Under the pieces are notes generated by a model. It worked only from the letters and a program-made list of their open reading frames with translations. It did not search any database and was not told the DNA's origin. DNA of 64,000 nt from Archegozetes longisetosus (taxonomy: Eukaryota; Arthropoda; Arachnida; Sarcoptiformes; Trhypochthoniidae): contig JAEMBT020000006.1 in assembly GCA_018873245.2 (NCBI GenBank), positions 8,701,855 through 8,765,854 of the forward strand, in the 5' to 3' direction. This document shows positions 62,991 through 64,000 of the stretch, in pieces (positions within the stretch are counted from its first letter, which is position 1; every line of letters begins with the position of its first letter). The position numbers were made by a program, and so were the translations under genes.

Positions 62991-64000
62991 ATGCTTATGG
63001 CGAAAATGAATATCATTGATTCGCAAATCAAATTACAGTTCACAACTATATTACGCTCAATCGTCTAAATTAGCTTTGAGTAGAAAAATCTAATTTTCAA
63101 TAAAACTATATCTAATTTAAATAACTCATCATAGCCCTTCTACACGTTTCTAAGTCTAATTGAATACTTGTGTAAATCTAGAAACAATCGATATTCAGTT
63201 TAACACCTAATCTTTTCCCTGTCCTAAGATATTGAATTAGGAAATATAGACATAAACCTAAAGGAATCATTTTGAATTATATAAAAAGTGTTTGATTCTA
63301 ATCTAAAGAAATATTGGTATTTCATATTTGTTTAATTTTAATACCAGTTGATTATGTCTCATTCAATATTAAACTTAGTAACACAATTGCATTTACAAGA
63401 GACTTTGGTAAACAAATGTTTATTTTATCTGAAACGTTGCATCTTTTCAGTTTCGTAAATGTTGTCGAGTGTGAATAAGCTGTTAATTAAAACTGACCAT
63501 AAATTAAATAAAACCCGTTTCATACCATAATAATTAAAGTTAATGCAGACATTGTGAGCGTATTACTTGACTTGAGTCGATCGTGCAAGTTTTGGCTTGT
63601 ATCTCTATATGGCTTCGAAAATAAAAGCACTGAATTTGATTGGGATGATAGAATAGTTAATTTAGGAAAAAAGCCATTATTTAAAGCTTGAGCTGGAAAG
63701 TATATAATTCTTGATATTTCGCTAATAGTCATCTGACTATTGAGTATGAAACAATGAAAGCTTATAGAGATACCAATAAATTTAAAGGACGCGTATGTCG
63801 TGCACGTTGTATAATAATCTGTTAAGTTATTTATTATTTGCTTTACTTAATTTTTTTAACACACCTAAAATGATTATTTGGGGACAACAATAGAAAAATG
63901 GGAGAGGCGTTAAATTTATCGATAAAAATCATACAATGAATCATAACCTGCTCTCACTATTTCTATCATTGATATTAATTAATAAAATGATTAATACTCT

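Larger units (their letters stand above)
59202..64000. other. region upstream of the first recognised Ig exon
   Basis: It should be intron and/or 5' flank of the Ig gene. I looked for a signal-peptide exon ending in phase 1 on the minus strand and found none that convinced. It holds minisatellites and a telomere-like tract, listed separately, and otherwise plain AT-rich DNA. Confidence 0.55.

Noticed and set aside
63520..63732. Possible signal-peptide exon of the Ig gene (MSALTLIIM then GTATGA)
   Set aside because: The hydrophobic run is too short and the donor phase (0) does not match the phase-1 entry at 59201.

Overview
The window is AT-rich nuclear DNA of an animal, most likely an arthropod and perhaps a mite or another small-genome chelicerate. 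Three things support this. The genes are split by short GT-AG introns, mostly about 55-120 bp. An Ig-superfamily gene has the exon pattern and motifs of the arthropod DIP/IgLON group. There are blocks of (CCTAA)n, the arthropod telomere motif. I cannot name a species. No bacterial operon, rRNA gene, complete tRNA gene or CRISPR array was seen.

Layout. 1-6138 has no recognisable gene and holds microsatellites, a perfect 93-bp tandem duplication and a tRNA-like relic. 6139-30781 is a compact gene cluster: the class III PI3-kinase VPS34 (-), RRP12 (+), MPP10 (-), a choline-transporter-like SLC44/CTL protein (+), a single-pass membrane adaptor rich in tyrosine motifs (-), and the dynactin actin ARP1 (+). 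30782-51370 is about 20 kb without a confident exon, rich in simple repeats. 51371-59201 carries eight consecutive exons of a DIP/IgLON-type Ig cell-adhesion gene (-); its signal-peptide exon and 3' end were not found. 59202-64000 has no recognisable exon but holds minisatellites and a telomere-like (CCTAA)n tract.

I rebuilt the spliced models by hand, requiring GT-AG boundaries, phase continuity and agreement with family sequences known from memory. They are VPS34 (9 exons, 922 aa, with a 15-nt last exon), RRP12 (3 exons, 1258 aa), MPP10 (2 exons, 654 aa), CTL (17 exons, 696 aa) and ARP1 (4 exons, 383 aa). VPS34 and RRP12 start 276 bp apart on opposite strands. RRP12 and MPP10, both small-subunit ribosome biogenesis factors, converge with 44 bp between stop codons.

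The most interesting gene is the adaptor at 26147-28285. It has a very short outside end, one membrane helix with a juxtamembrane Cys-x-Cys, and a long tail whose motifs run in the same order as in the vertebrate Csk-binding protein PAG1/Cbp. These include a Tyr-Ser-Ser-Val motif like PAG1's Csk docking site and a terminal array of Tyr-Glu-x-Ile motifs that fit Src-family SH2 domains. It may be an invertebrate PAG-like scaffold. Mobile DNA includes four copies, two of them weaker, of a palindromic CAGT-ended, TA-flanked MITE family and one roughly 408-bp hAT-like non-autonomous element.
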